Assembly: GCF_947495925.1 (NCBI RefSeq)
Contig: NZ_CANMAU010000004.1
Coordinates: 372,001 to 436,000, forward strand
DNA from: an uncultured Algibacter sp.
GTDB lineage: Bacteria > Bacteroidota > Bacteroidia > Flavobacteriales > Flavobacteriaceae
Direction: 5' to 3'
DNA: 64,000 nucleotides
Under the pieces are notes generated by a model. The model made no database searches. It was given only the letters and a program-made list of their open reading frames with translations, and was not told where the DNA came from. This document shows positions 16,159-25,052 of the stretch, in pieces; the first letter of the stretch is position 1, and the number at the start of each line of letters is the position of its first letter. The translations under genes and the position numbers were made by a program.

Positions 16159-16764
16159 TTATTTATCATACTTAAAATGCATCCAAGTACCATAAAAAAT
16201 ATGCATAATTCCGAAACCTAAAACCCATAACCAAAATCCGTATCCTGGAAATGTCCCAGCAATTAAACCTAAAATTATTTGAATAAAACCTAAATACTTG
16301 ATATCTCCAATGCTATATTTTGAGGCGTTTACTAGTGCTAATCCGTAAAATATGAGCATTAACCCCCCAGTATGTCCATACTTTCCTTGGCCAAGAATAA
16401 TTAAAATATAAAGGCCGCCAGCAACTAAAGGAATTAAAAAATTAAAAACTAATCTTCTTGACGTGGCATCCCAAATTTTTGCACCTTGTTTTTTGGCTTT
16501 TTTTGTTGTTAGAATTATTCCGGTGACTACACTACAAAGGGCTACCATTAATAATATAAACACACAAATTCTAAATATTGTGCCGTCTAAAATTAAATAA
16601 CCTCTTTCAGAAGTTGTAACTAGCCAGTAAGCAATTGCAGCTCCGATTATGGCATAGACTCCTGCTAAAATTCCCGATAAACCACTTAGTGAAATAAAAC
16701 GGGATGATTTATTCATCATATTTTTTATGTCACTAATGTCTTTTAGATAATCTTTTGATTCCAT
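16159..16764 (-). CDS. Multi-span membrane protein, first gene of the regulator operon
   Basis: From the ATG at 16764 the product has 201 residues. A charged N-terminus (ESKDYLKDISDIKNMM) is followed by about six membrane helices. No established function. The alternative start at 16806 would place the palindromic operator inside the coding region, so the MESKDYL start is favoured. It begins 8 nt after the palindrome, and the 84-residue membrane protein and the regulator follow in the same direction. Confidence 0.75.
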   Translation of the reverse strand: MESKDYLKDISDIKNMMNKSSRFISLSGLSGILAGVYAIIGAAIAYWLVTTSERGYLILDGTIFRICVFILLMVALCSVVTGIILTTKKAKKQGAKIWDATSRRLVFNFLIPLVAGGLYILIILGQGKYGHTGGLMLIFYGLALVNASKYSIGDIKYLGFIQIILGLIAGTFPGYGFWLWVLGFGIMHIFYGTWMHFKYDK

Positions 16765-16767
16765 ATA

Positions 16768-16793
16768 AAAGTACTTTGAATTACAAAGTAAAT
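16768..16793 (-). promoter_or_regulatory. Candidate operator upstream of the regulator operon
   Basis: A 26-nt block identical to 15479-15504, with palindrome ACTTTGAATTACAAAGT at 16773-16789. It ends only a few bases before the ATG at 16764. Confidence 0.7.
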
Positions 16794-16911
16794 AAAATAA
16801 TTTCAATCTGTCATCATATTTTTGAATAAACTTGAATATGTGCTGTTTACTCTTTGTAAGGTCTTATGTTATATAAAACAAGTAATTATGCTAATTACAG
16901 GGATGATTAGG

Positions 16912-17778
16912 CTAAAACCTTCCTGATAAAAATAAATTGAACCCGCCAAAATTAAAGTCAATCTTACCATTAAAGTCCTCTCCTAACGGCACGTCTCTAA
17001 CTAAGTAGTCATTTGTGGAATAGGCAAGACCAAGGCCAAATTTTTTAAAGAAAAAGTACTCGACAGACGCGTTAGATTCCACTACGTTTATGTCTATACC
17101 ATTAACACTTAGGTAAAAGTATTCTAAGGAGTATCTTGCCAAGAGCTTAGGGGTTAAATAAGCACTACCATGCACACCAAAAAGTATCGCAGGTGCTGTT
17201 ACCGATGTATTTTCATCTAAGAACCTACTGTTAACTCGCGCGTTAAAACCAGTATTTATAGACACTGCTCTAGCTCCTAATGAAAGGCCAGCATTCCAGT
17301 TTTTTTCATTAAAAAAAGAATATCTCCATGTTAATGCATAGTAATCTACATTAAATTTAAAACTTAAACCAGAGCCTGCTTCGAAAGTGGTCTCGCCAAT
17401 AGTTATATCTCTTTCAAGAGTTGCACTTGCATTCCTGTTAATACTTGTATATGAAATTGCTAATTGAGATTTTGGTGAAACTCGAACAACACCTCCCAAT
17501 TTAAAAACACTTTTGTCTTCTTCTAAACCTAAGTCTTCAAGGCCTATTTCTGTCCCTAAACCAAGTCTTCCATCAATTCTAAGTGACGTGTTGATGGATG
17601 GGAAATAATATCCAGCAGTTACATAAACTCTGGGATTAATGGAGTCTCCTTCTTTAGTTTCATAACTTTGAGCCAAACTTTTAGTAGAGAAAATCAAGGT
17701 TATTAAGAATAAAGAGCAAAAGAACAGTCCTCTTTTTTTTGTAATATCAGTCATTTTGGTTGTTGTTTGTCGATACAT
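16912..17778 (-). CDS. Exported outer-membrane beta-barrel protein
   Basis: This protein of up to 288 residues has a signal peptide ending at SLAQS (about residue 38 from the first ATG; a start at 17754 is also possible). It then shows alternating hydrophobic/polar strands rich in Gly, Tyr and Phe, ending in aromatic FLSGRF as expected of an outer-membrane barrel. It recalls OmpW/porin-like families but has no decisive motif. It is transcribed alone on the minus strand. Confidence 0.72.
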   Translation of the reverse strand: MYRQTTTKMTDITKKRGLFFCSLFLITLIFSTKSLAQSYETKEGDSINPRVYVTAGYYFPSINTSLRIDGRLGLGTEIGLEDLGLEEDKSVFKLGGVVRVSPKSQLAISYTSINRNASATLERDITIGETTFEAGSGLSFKFNVDYYALTWRYSFFNEKNWNAGLSLGARAVSINTGFNARVNSRFLDENTSVTAPAILFGVHGSAYLTPKLLARYSLEYFYLSVNGIDINVVESNASVEYFFFKKFGLGLAYSTNDYLVRDVPLGEDFNGKIDFNFGGFNLFLSGRF

Positions 17779-17880
17779 AAAGGTAAATAATTTTTGTCAT
17801 ATTTTTTAAAAAAACGACTAATAAATAAAATGAATTTACTCCTTTTAATTACTACTTTTAATGTTTTAATTCTAAGAGTA

Positions 17881-18258
17881 ATGAAACCAGTAGACGAATA
17901 TTTTTTTAATCAAAAGGAACCATATCAGTCCATCATGTTATATGTAAGGAGTGTTATTTTAAGGGTTCTACCAGAGGTGGAAGAACGATATAGTTATAGA
18001 ATTCCTTTCTATAATTTTGGGAAGAAACCTATGATTTATTTAAATATATTAAAAGGGAAAGATTATGTTGATGTTGCCTTTGTGCAAGGGATTTTACTTG
18101 AAAAAGAATTTCCAGTTTTAAAAAATGATAATAAAAGGAAGCAAGTAAGGTCTATTCAGCTTAAATCGATAGAAGATTTAGATCATGAAAATTTCATAAA
18201 GTTACTGCATGCTGCGTCTAATCAACTAAGTAAAAGTAAAAGGGCTTGGTTTATTTAA
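17881..18258 (+). CDS. DUF1801 domain protein (second copy)
   Basis: From the ATG at 17881 the product has 125 residues starting MKPVDEYFFNQKEPYQSIM. It contains the DUF1801 core EVEERYSYRIPFYNFGKKPMIYLN and a C-terminal stretch ending SKSKRAWFI. An upstream start at 17794 would add a hydrophobic tail not typical of the family. Function unknown. It is convergent with, and overlaps by 4 nt, the gene at 18255. Confidence 0.78.
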   Translation: MKPVDEYFFNQKEPYQSIMLYVRSVILRVLPEVEERYSYRIPFYNFGKKPMIYLNILKGKDYVDVAFVQGILLEKEFPVLKNDNKRKQVRSIQLKSIEDLDHENFIKLLHAASNQLSKSKRAWFI

Positions 18259-19103
18259 ATTCGAAAAACACCTCCAAAAGATATAACACGCTGCAAGTAA
18301 AAGAAATGCTGAGAAGCACTATCCACTGGGTTGTTCGTAGTTCTAATATCATTCATGTCAATAAAACCTCCTTTTAAATCTAACTGAACAAAGAAATGTT
18401 TGAAGAAGGTTAAATTAAGTCCTGCGTGCGCAGAAATACCATACCCTGCTAAATGAAACTGGTCGTATCTATCTTTCTGTAGAAGTTTTGAATTTGTTTT
18501 AGGGTATAAAATTCCACTAGCCAGTCCTTCGGTTAAATTAATCTGAAATTTATCTGTGTTTTGGATATTAAAAATTTTAGATATATCATCAAATCTTGAA
18601 AATTCAACATGAATATAATTTAAACCATCAGTATGTTCGAATTGTAAAAAGTCTTCTGAAACAAAAAATGTTTCTTTATTATAGGTTCCATTATAAATAG
18701 ATCCTGGTTCGGTTTCTGGTAAGTTAATAAGACCATTAATCGTTCTTGTTCTGTTATTATTCATAACATATTTCATATGGTCTAACCCCAGTGAAACTCG
18801 GTAGTTATCAGAAATAAAATAACCTATTTTAAAATTTGTCTGTGGTACTGTAATTCTTGTGGGATTAATATAATCAATATGCCAACCTTTTGGTTTATCC
18901 GCTGCAGAAACGTCGCTTATCGTAAAATCATAATTTTCTCCTTTAAAGCTAATATCAGAATTAGAGAATGATTCTCTATTGCCTCCCCAACTAATAAAGA
19001 ATTTACCTTTGTTAGATGATGTGTATTTTGGTAGTGTGTCTTGCGCAAAAATATTAAATGAGAGCAATAAAAAAACGATCCTAATAATAGGTTTTATTAT
19101 CAT
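18255..19103 (-). CDS. Exported beta-barrel-like outer-membrane protein
   Basis: The 282-residue product begins with a signal peptide (residues 1-20, ending FNIFAQD). It continues with amphipathic strands such as KFFISWGGN, FKIGYFISDNYRVSLGLDH and HAGLNLTFFKHFFVQLDLKGG, and ends in RVISFGGVFRI. This suggests a small outer-membrane barrel. Function unknown. It starts 22 nt after the kdsA stop on the same strand, so a shared transcript is possible. Confidence 0.72.
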   Translation of the reverse strand: MIIKPIIRIVFLLLSFNIFAQDTLPKYTSSNKGKFFISWGGNRESFSNSDISFKGENYDFTISDVSAADKPKGWHIDYINPTRITVPQTNFKIGYFISDNYRVSLGLDHMKYVMNNNRTRTINGLINLPETEPGSIYNGTYNKETFFVSEDFLQFEHTDGLNYIHVEFSRFDDISKIFNIQNTDKFQINLTEGLASGILYPKTNSKLLQKDRYDQFHLAGYGISAHAGLNLTFFKHFFVQLDLKGGFIDMNDIRTTNNPVDSASQHFFYLQRVISFGGVFRI

Positions 19104-19124
19104 GTACTGAAAGGATATATGAAA

Positions 19125-19943
19125 TTAAAGGGTGTTTATTACCTTTCTAATATTTACTAAGTTAGATAAAAGAGATTCTAAGTTGTTTAAATGTAGCATG
19201 TTCGCACCATCACTTTTAGCATTAGCTGGGTCAAAGTGCGTTTCAATAAACAGACCATCTACATTATTTACCACGCCAGCTCTGGCAATGGTCTCAATCA
19301 TATCAGGTCTTCCTCCCGTTACACCTGCTGATTGATTAGGTTGTTGTAAAGAATGTGTCACGTCAAGTACTGTTGGTGCATATTGCCGCATGGTAGGAAT
19401 ACCTCTAAAGTCAACAATCATATCTTGGTAACCAAACATAGTGCCTCTATCAGTAATCCATGCTTTATCATTGCCAGCATCTTTTACCTTTTGAACGGCG
19501 TGTTTCATAGCTTCAGGACTCATAAACTGTCCTTTTTTCAAGTTAACAACTTTACCTGTTTGGGCGGCAGCAACAACTAAATCTGTTTGACGCACTAAAA
19601 AAGCAGGTATTTGTAAAACATCAACATATTGAGCCGCTAATTGCACATCTGAAATTTCATGGACATCAGTTACCGTAGGCACATCAAAAGTTTCAGAAAC
19701 TTTCTTTAAAATCTTCAACGCTTTTTCATCTCCAATACCAGTAAAACTATCAATTCTACTGCGGTTAGCCTTTTTGAAACTCCCTTTAAATATATAAGGA
19801 ATTTCTAGCTTATTAGTTATATTAACTACCTTTTCTGCAATTCGAAGCGCCATATCTTCGCCTTCAATGGCACATGGTCCGCATAGTAAAAAGAAGTTAT
19901 CTGAATTTGTATGTTTTAGTTTTGGAATTTTTTGAAGATCCAT
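19125..19943 (-). CDS. kdsA: 3-deoxy-8-phosphooctulonate synthase KdsA
   Basis: KdsA condenses phosphoenolpyruvate with arabinose 5-phosphate to give KDO-8-phosphate, the precursor of the LPS inner core. The 272-residue protein shows the GPCAIEGEDMALRIAEKV opening, FKGSFKKANRSRIDSFTG near residue 54, TDVHE near 92, QIPAFLVRQTDLV near 117 and the GGRPDMIETIARAG segment. Length is normal and the identification secure. The start 6 codons before the first conserved residue is the only sensible one. Confidence 0.96.
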   Translation of the reverse strand: MDLQKIPKLKHTNSDNFFLLCGPCAIEGEDMALRIAEKVVNITNKLEIPYIFKGSFKKANRSRIDSFTGIGDEKALKILKKVSETFDVPTVTDVHEISDVQLAAQYVDVLQIPAFLVRQTDLVVAAAQTGKVVNLKKGQFMSPEAMKHAVQKVKDAGNDKAWITDRGTMFGYQDMIVDFRGIPTMRQYAPTVLDVTHSLQQPNQSAGVTGGRPDMIETIARAGVVNNVDGLFIETHFDPANAKSDGANMLHLNNLESLLSNLVNIRKVINTL

Positions 19944-20160
19944 ATTTAGTGTCTCTGTAATTTTGGTTGCAAATATACAATTATGAAATTTTAAACCATA
20001 GTACTTTTAATGATTAATAGTGATGCTTTTAATGTTTATTAGCAATGTGTAAATTTCTGTTAGTTAGAATTTTATGTTTGTTTTAGTAGGTTTGATTATA
20101 TTTTAAATGAAGGAGTTTTGCAAAAAGATATAATTATACAATATATCCATTATTTATAAG

Positions 20161-20168
20161 TACCTTTG
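20161..20168 (+). promoter_or_regulatory. Candidate -7 element (TACCTTTG) of typA
   Basis: TACCTTTG matches TAnnTTTG and lies 23 nt before the typA ATG. No well-spaced TTG was found upstream, so it rests on the -7 element alone. Confidence 0.5.
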
Positions 20169-20191
20169 CACGCTTAAAATAAGGCACTATT

Positions 20192-21991
20192 ATGGCTAAT
20201 ATTAAAAACATTGCGATTATTGCACACGTAGATCATGGTAAAACTACTTTGGTTGATAAAATAATGTATCACTGTCAATTATTTCGTGAAAACGAAAATA
20301 CAGGAGATTTAATTCTTGATAATAATGATTTGGAACGTGAAAGAGGTATAACTATTACCTCAAAGAATGTTTCTGTCCTTTATAAGGATACAAAAATAAA
20401 TATTATTGATACACCTGGTCACGCCGATTTTGGAGGAGAAGTAGAGCGTGTATTAAATATGGCAGATGGCGTTTTATTACTAGTAGATGCCTTTGAGGGA
20501 CCTATGCCGCAAACCCGTTTTGTCTTACAAAAAGCAATTGACCTTGGTTTAAAACCTTGCGTTGTAGTGAACAAAGTAGATAAAGAGAATTGTACACCAG
20601 ATGAGGTTCATGAGAAGGTATTTGATCTGATGTTTGAATTAGGTGCTGAAGAGTGGCAATTAGATTTCCCAACGGTTTACGGTTCTGCCAAAAACAATTG
20701 GATGAGTGATGATTGGCAAAAAGAAACAGAAAATATTGAGCCATTATTGGATATGGTTATAAACCATATTCCTGAACCAAAAATAGAAGAAGGAACGACT
20801 CAAATGTTAATTACATCCTTAGATTTTTCTTCTTTTACAGGTAGAATTGCAATAGGACGTTTGACCAGAGGAGAATTAAAAGTTGGTCAAAATATTTCTT
20901 TAGTAAAAAGAGATGGAAGTATAGTAAAGTCTAAAATTAAAGAATTACACACTTTTGAAGGTTTAGGCCGTAAAAAAGTAGAAGCCGTTCAAGCTGGTGA
21001 TATTTGTGCAATAGTTGGATTAGAAGGTTTTGAAATTGGAGATACTGTTGCAGATTGGGAAAACCCAGAAGGTTTGAAAACTATAGCCATAGACGAGCCT
21101 ACAATGAGTATGTTGTTTACAATTAATGACTCGCCTTTCTTTGGTAAAGATGGAAAGTTTGTAACATCTCGTCATATTAAAGATCGCTTGACTAAAGAAT
21201 TAGAAAAAAACCTAGCACTTCGTGTTGAAGAAACAGATAGTGCTGATAAATTTATGGTTTTCGGGCGTGGTGTTTTACACTTATCAGTTTTAATTGAAAC
21301 CATGCGTCGTGAAGGTTATGAACTTCAAATAGGACAACCACAAGTAATCATTAAGCAAGTTGATGGTGTTAAATGTGAGCCTGTTGAGGAAATGACTATT
21401 GATTTACCTGAAGAAGTTTCGGGTAAAGCTATCGAAATGGTAACATTGCGTAAGGGAGAAATGTTGAGCATGGAAGCAAAAGGAGACCGTATGGTTTGCG
21501 AATTTATTGTGCCATCTCGTGGAATCATTGGGTTACGGAATCAATTACTAACGGCTACCGCGGGTGAAGCTATTATGGCACACCGATTTAAAGAATATCA
21601 ACCATTAAAAGGCGGTATTCCTGAACGACAAAACGGGTCATTAGTGTCCATGGAAAAAGGACAAGCAATTCCATATTCTATTGATAAATTACAAGACAGA
21701 GGTAAGTTTTTTGTTGATCCAGGTGAAGATATTTATGAAGGTCAGGTTATCGGAGAAAACTCTCGTGGTGATGATATGACTGTTAATGTTACTAAAACTA
21801 AGAAATTAAGTAATGTACGTTCTTCAGGTGCAGATGATAAGGCTAAAATTGTTCCTGCTATCAAATTCTCCTTAGAGGAGGCTTTAGAATACATTCAAAA
21901 GGATGAGTATGTTGAAGTGACACCAAATCATTTACGTTTAAGAAAGATTTATTTAACAGAAGTAGAGCGAAAGCGAAACAAATCGATATAA
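20192..21991 (+). CDS. typA: Ribosome-associated GTPase TypA/BipA
   Basis: This 599-residue translational GTPase binds the ribosome and helps 50S assembly and stress adaptation. Motifs: G1 [10 protein letters not shown] near residue 10, switch RERGITI near 49, G3 DTPGHADF near 74 and G4 NKVD near 128. Domain II, EF-G-like domains and the BipA-specific C-terminus (PHLRLRK-like, here [12 protein letters not shown]) follow. The length is typical. The small YgjV-like gene starts 3 nt after the stop. Confidence 0.96.
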   Translation: MANIKNIAIIAHVDHGKTTLVDKIMYHCQLFRENENTGDLILDNNDLERERGITITSKNVSVLYKDTKINIIDTPGHADFGGEVERVLNMADGVLLLVDAFEGPMPQTRFVLQKAIDLGLKPCVVVNKVDKENCTPDEVHEKVFDLMFELGAEEWQLDFPTVYGSAKNNWMSDDWQKETENIEPLLDMVINHIPEPKIEEGTTQMLITSLDFSSFTGRIAIGRLTRGELKVGQNISLVKRDGSIVKSKIKELHTFEGLGRKKVEAVQAGDICAIVGLEGFEIGDTVADWENPEGLKTIAIDEPTMSMLFTINDSPFFGKDGKFVTSRHIKDRLTKELEKNLALRVEETDSADKFMVFGRGVLHLSVLIETMRREGYELQIGQPQVIIKQVDGVKCEPVEEMTIDLPEEVSGKAIEMVTLRKGEMLSMEAKGDRMVCEFIVPSRGIIGLRNQLLTATAGEAIMAHRFKEYQPLKGGIPERQNGSLVSMEKGQAIPYSIDKLQDRGKFFVDPGEDIYEGQVIGENSRGDDMTVNVTKTKKLSNVRSSGADDKAKIVPAIKFSLEEALEYIQKDEYVEVTPNHLRLRKIYLTEVERKRNKSI

Positions 21992-21994
21992 GAC

Positions 21995-22228
21995 ATGGAA
22001 TTCTTCGGAGTTTCACAAACCGAGTGGGTTGGGTATTTAGCCATGGCCACCGTTTTGATTTCATTTTTAATGAAATCTATGTTAAGATTAAGAATAGTAA
22101 ACTCCATTGGATGTTTACTATTCGTGTTTTACGGGGTGTTGCTAAATCCTGTTTCAATTCCAATTGTTTTAACAAATTCAGTTATTTTTTGTATTAACCT
22201 GTATTATCTTGTTATCAAGAAGATTTGA
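21995..22228 (+). CDS. Small YgjV-like inner membrane protein
   Basis: This 77-residue protein has two to three membrane helices and resembles half of the Imp-YgjV family. Supporting segments are VGYLAMATVLISFLMKSM, the conserved N in RIVNSIGCLLFVFYG and the NLYYL end. Its function is unknown. It is tightly linked to typA (3-nt gap) and probably co-transcribed with it. Confidence 0.72.
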   Translation: MEFFGVSQTEWVGYLAMATVLISFLMKSMLRLRIVNSIGCLLFVFYGVLLNPVSIPIVLTNSVIFCINLYYLVIKKI

Positions 22229-22410
22229 TTTGAGATAAACAGAGTGACGCTGTAAATAAAGGATTATATAAAAAGTTTATAAGGTGCTAATAAACGATTT
22301 TGTATTTGTTTCTTTTTTTAAGCAAAGAATATTTTGTTCTTTTATGCGTTTAAAAACGGATGCAAAGGGTTCAAAAATAGATTCAAACTAATCAGGAAAC
22401 TATATATTAA

Positions 22411-23712
22411 TTGAAAGAATTAATAGATTATATTAATAATAAAGTTTTAGTTAAAATAGCGTCGTTGCAAATAGCTTCGGTATTAACTAGAATCGTAGGT
22501 GGTTTATTGACATCAAAAGCTATAGCCATTTTTATTGGGGCAGAAGGTCTGGCATTAGTTGGTAATTTAAGGAATTTTGTTGGGTCATTTCAAGCTATTG
22601 CTACTCTAGGGTTTTACAAAGGAGTAGTTAAGTATATTTCTGAAGTTAAGGAGAATGCCTTAGAATTAAGTAAATTGTTGTCAACAGTTTATTATGCTGC
22701 GTTTGTCTCAACGGTAGTTGTTTGCTTTTTCTGTTACTTTAAAGCAGAATGGATAAATGACCTGATATTTCCAACTTATAATGACTATGCCTATGTGATT
22801 AGAATTTTTGCAATAGTTCTCCCTTTTTATGCTTTGAATATATTCTCATTTTCAATAATGAATGGTTTTTCAAAGTATAAGATTCTTATTATAATTAATA
22901 TTATAGGACAAGTTTTAAGCGTTTCTATCGCGCTGCTCTTAATTTATCAAAATAAGATTGATGGAGCATTAATCTCAGTGGTTATTGCAGAGTCGTTAAT
23001 TTTCTTAATTACTCTGGTTGGGATTATAAATAGACGGAGCTTGGTTTCATCAATTAGGGTTAATAATATCAATTCTGATTACTTGAAAAAGATGGCTCCA
23101 TACTCTGTAATGGCTTTTTTTACTGCTGTTTTATTACCATTAGTTGCGATTGCCATAAGATCTTATATTATAGACCATATTGGTTATAAGGATGCAGGTT
23201 TTTGGGAAGGCATGACTAGAATATCTAAGTATTACCTGATGCTTGTTAGTTCATTAATTGCCTTATACCTTTTACCAAGATTCTCTGAAATTAATGATGT
23301 TAAAGCGTTTAAAAAAGAAGTGTTTAGCTTTTATAAAACGATTCTTCCTATTTTAGTAATTGGACTCTTGTTAATATACTTAATGAGAAAGTATATTGTT
23401 TTGGTGGTTTTTTCGGAAGAGTTTAGCCCAGTTGAAGATTTATTTCAGTGGCAGTTATTAGGGGATTTTGTAAAGATTTTATCCATTGTAATTGCTTACC
23501 AGTTTTTAGCAAAAAAAATGTTCTGGCACTACATATTAACAGAAGCCTTTTTAGTAATTACTTTGTATACAACAAGTATTTACTTTATTAACCTGTATGA
23601 TGGAATTGAAGGAGCTGTAATAGCTCACTTTGTTAGTTATACAATGTATTTTGGTATTTTACTTCTTATTTTTGGGAGCTCTCTTTTTGGTTTAGAAAGT
23701 GAGGAGAAATAG
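22411..23712 (+). CDS. O-antigen flippase (Wzx-like), copy 1
   Basis: This 433-residue protein has about 12 hydrophobic helices and belongs to the polysaccharide/O-antigen translocase (MATE-like) group. These flip lipid-linked oligosaccharide across the inner membrane. The start is a TTG at 22411, directly preceded by an in-frame TAA, so no upstream start exists; the N-terminus KVLVKIASLQIASVLTRIVGG is typical. The next gene encodes a clear paralogue of the same length, followed by envelope-modifying enzymes. Confidence 0.86.
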   Translation: MKELIDYINNKVLVKIASLQIASVLTRIVGGLLTSKAIAIFIGAEGLALVGNLRNFVGSFQAIATLGFYKGVVKYISEVKENALELSKLLSTVYYAAFVSTVVVCFFCYFKAEWINDLIFPTYNDYAYVIRIFAIVLPFYALNIFSFSIMNGFSKYKILIIINIIGQVLSVSIALLLIYQNKIDGALISVVIAESLIFLITLVGIINRRSLVSSIRVNNINSDYLKKMAPYSVMAFFTAVLLPLVAIAIRSYIIDHIGYKDAGFWEGMTRISKYYLMLVSSLIALYLLPRFSEINDVKAFKKEVFSFYKTILPILVIGLLLIYLMRKYIVLVVFSEEFSPVEDLFQWQLLGDFVKILSIVIAYQFLAKKMFWHYILTEAFLVITLYTTSIYFINLYDGIEGAVIAHFVSYTMYFGILLLIFGSSLFGLESEEK

Positions 23713-23753
23713 TAGCTTTAAACGCAAAATTGCATTTTTAAAATTGGACACCA

Positions 23754-25052
23754 TTGCTTTTAAAAGAATTATTTAAGAAAAACGGTTTATTTAAAGTAGC
23801 GTCTTTTAATTCTCTGAGTGTAATTATTAGATTGATTTCTGGTTTCATTTTATCAAAAGCGATAGCATTTTTTTTGCTTCCTCAAGGAATGGCCTTAACA
23901 GGAAATTTAAGAAGTTTCTTGTTAACTTGTCAAGGGATTTCTTCGAGCGGAGTACAAAATGGAGTTGTTAAATATACCGCTGAGAATAAGAATAATGGCA
24001 AGGCACTAAAGCAGATTATATCAACATCATTTTTTTTAGTCTTAGCTTTCACAATTATTGTATCATCTTTTTTAGCCTTCTTTTCTGGGTATTTCAGTAA
24101 TCTTGTTTTTGCAACAGATAAATACATTTATGCCTTTAGGATACTAGCTCTAGTTATTCCACTGTATACATTGAATACTTTTATTTTATCCATTATAAAT
24201 GGATTAGGAAAGTATAAAAGTATTATTCTTATTAATACTATAGGTTATATTGTTAACGTAGTAACAGTGGTTGTATTGCTCTACTTTTATAATTTAAATG
24301 GAGCTATTATTGCAATAATAATTATGCCTTCAGTTTTAATTCTGATTACTTTGTTTTGGGTTAGAGAGGTGAAAATCATCGTTACTAATATTTCAATATA
24401 TAGTTTTTCTAAAAAATACTTAAACGGGTTAAGTTCGTTTGTTATTATGGCAATTTTTACCGCCTTGACAATTCCAATTGTACACGTGCTTGTGAAAAAT
24501 TATATTATAGAAAACATAGGACTTAAAGAAGCTGGTTATTGGGAGGCAATGCTCAAGATATCTCAGTACTACTTAATGTTTGTAATAAGTCTTTTTTCAT
24601 TGTACTTATTGCCTAAATTATCTGAAAACAATACTGATTTGGGGTTTAAAAACTTGGTTTTAGAGTTTTACAAAACAATATTGCCCTTTGTTTTTGTGGG
24701 TTTTGTTTTGATCTACTTTTTGAGATATTGGATTGTTAGAATTACATTGACTCAGGAGTTTCTTCCAGCTCAAGATCTGTTTTTATGGCAATTAATAGGG
24801 GATCTGTTTAAAGTTTTGTCTTTCGTAATAGCATACCAAATGCAGGCAAAAAGAATGCTGTTATGGTATTTGTTTGGTGAATTATTTTATGCTAGTTGCG
24901 TGTATTTTTTTAGTGTCTATTTTATTAATAAATTTGAACTGAAAGGTGCAGTAATAGGTCATGCTGTAAGTTACCTATGCTACTTTATCTTAATGTTATA
25001 TGTTTTTAGAAAACCTTTATTAACAAAAAAAAGGATATCGGTTGAAAGATAA
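23754..25052 (+). CDS. O-antigen flippase (Wzx-like), copy 2
   Basis: This 432-residue, 12-helix flippase is paralogous to the preceding gene along its entire length. Shared features include KVASFNSLSVIIRLISG, the GNLRSF segment, NGLGKYK versus NGFSKYK, and QDLFLWQLIGDLFK versus EDLFQWQLLGDFVK. The start is TTG with an in-frame TAA five codons upstream and no ATG between. The stop overlaps the next gene by 11 nt. A tandem duplication followed by divergence is the simplest reading. Confidence 0.86.
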   Translation: MLLKELFKKNGLFKVASFNSLSVIIRLISGFILSKAIAFFLLPQGMALTGNLRSFLLTCQGISSSGVQNGVVKYTAENKNNGKALKQIISTSFFLVLAFTIIVSSFLAFFSGYFSNLVFATDKYIYAFRILALVIPLYTLNTFILSIINGLGKYKSIILINTIGYIVNVVTVVVLLYFYNLNGAIIAIIIMPSVLILITLFWVREVKIIVTNISIYSFSKKYLNGLSSFVIMAIFTALTIPIVHVLVKNYIIENIGLKEAGYWEAMLKISQYYLMFVISLFSLYLLPKLSENNTDLGFKNLVLEFYKTILPFVFVGFVLIYFLRYWIVRITLTQEFLPAQDLFLWQLIGDLFKVLSFVIAYQMQAKRMLLWYLFGELFYASCVYFFSVYFINKFELKGAVIGHAVSYLCYFILMLYVFRKPLLTKKRISVER

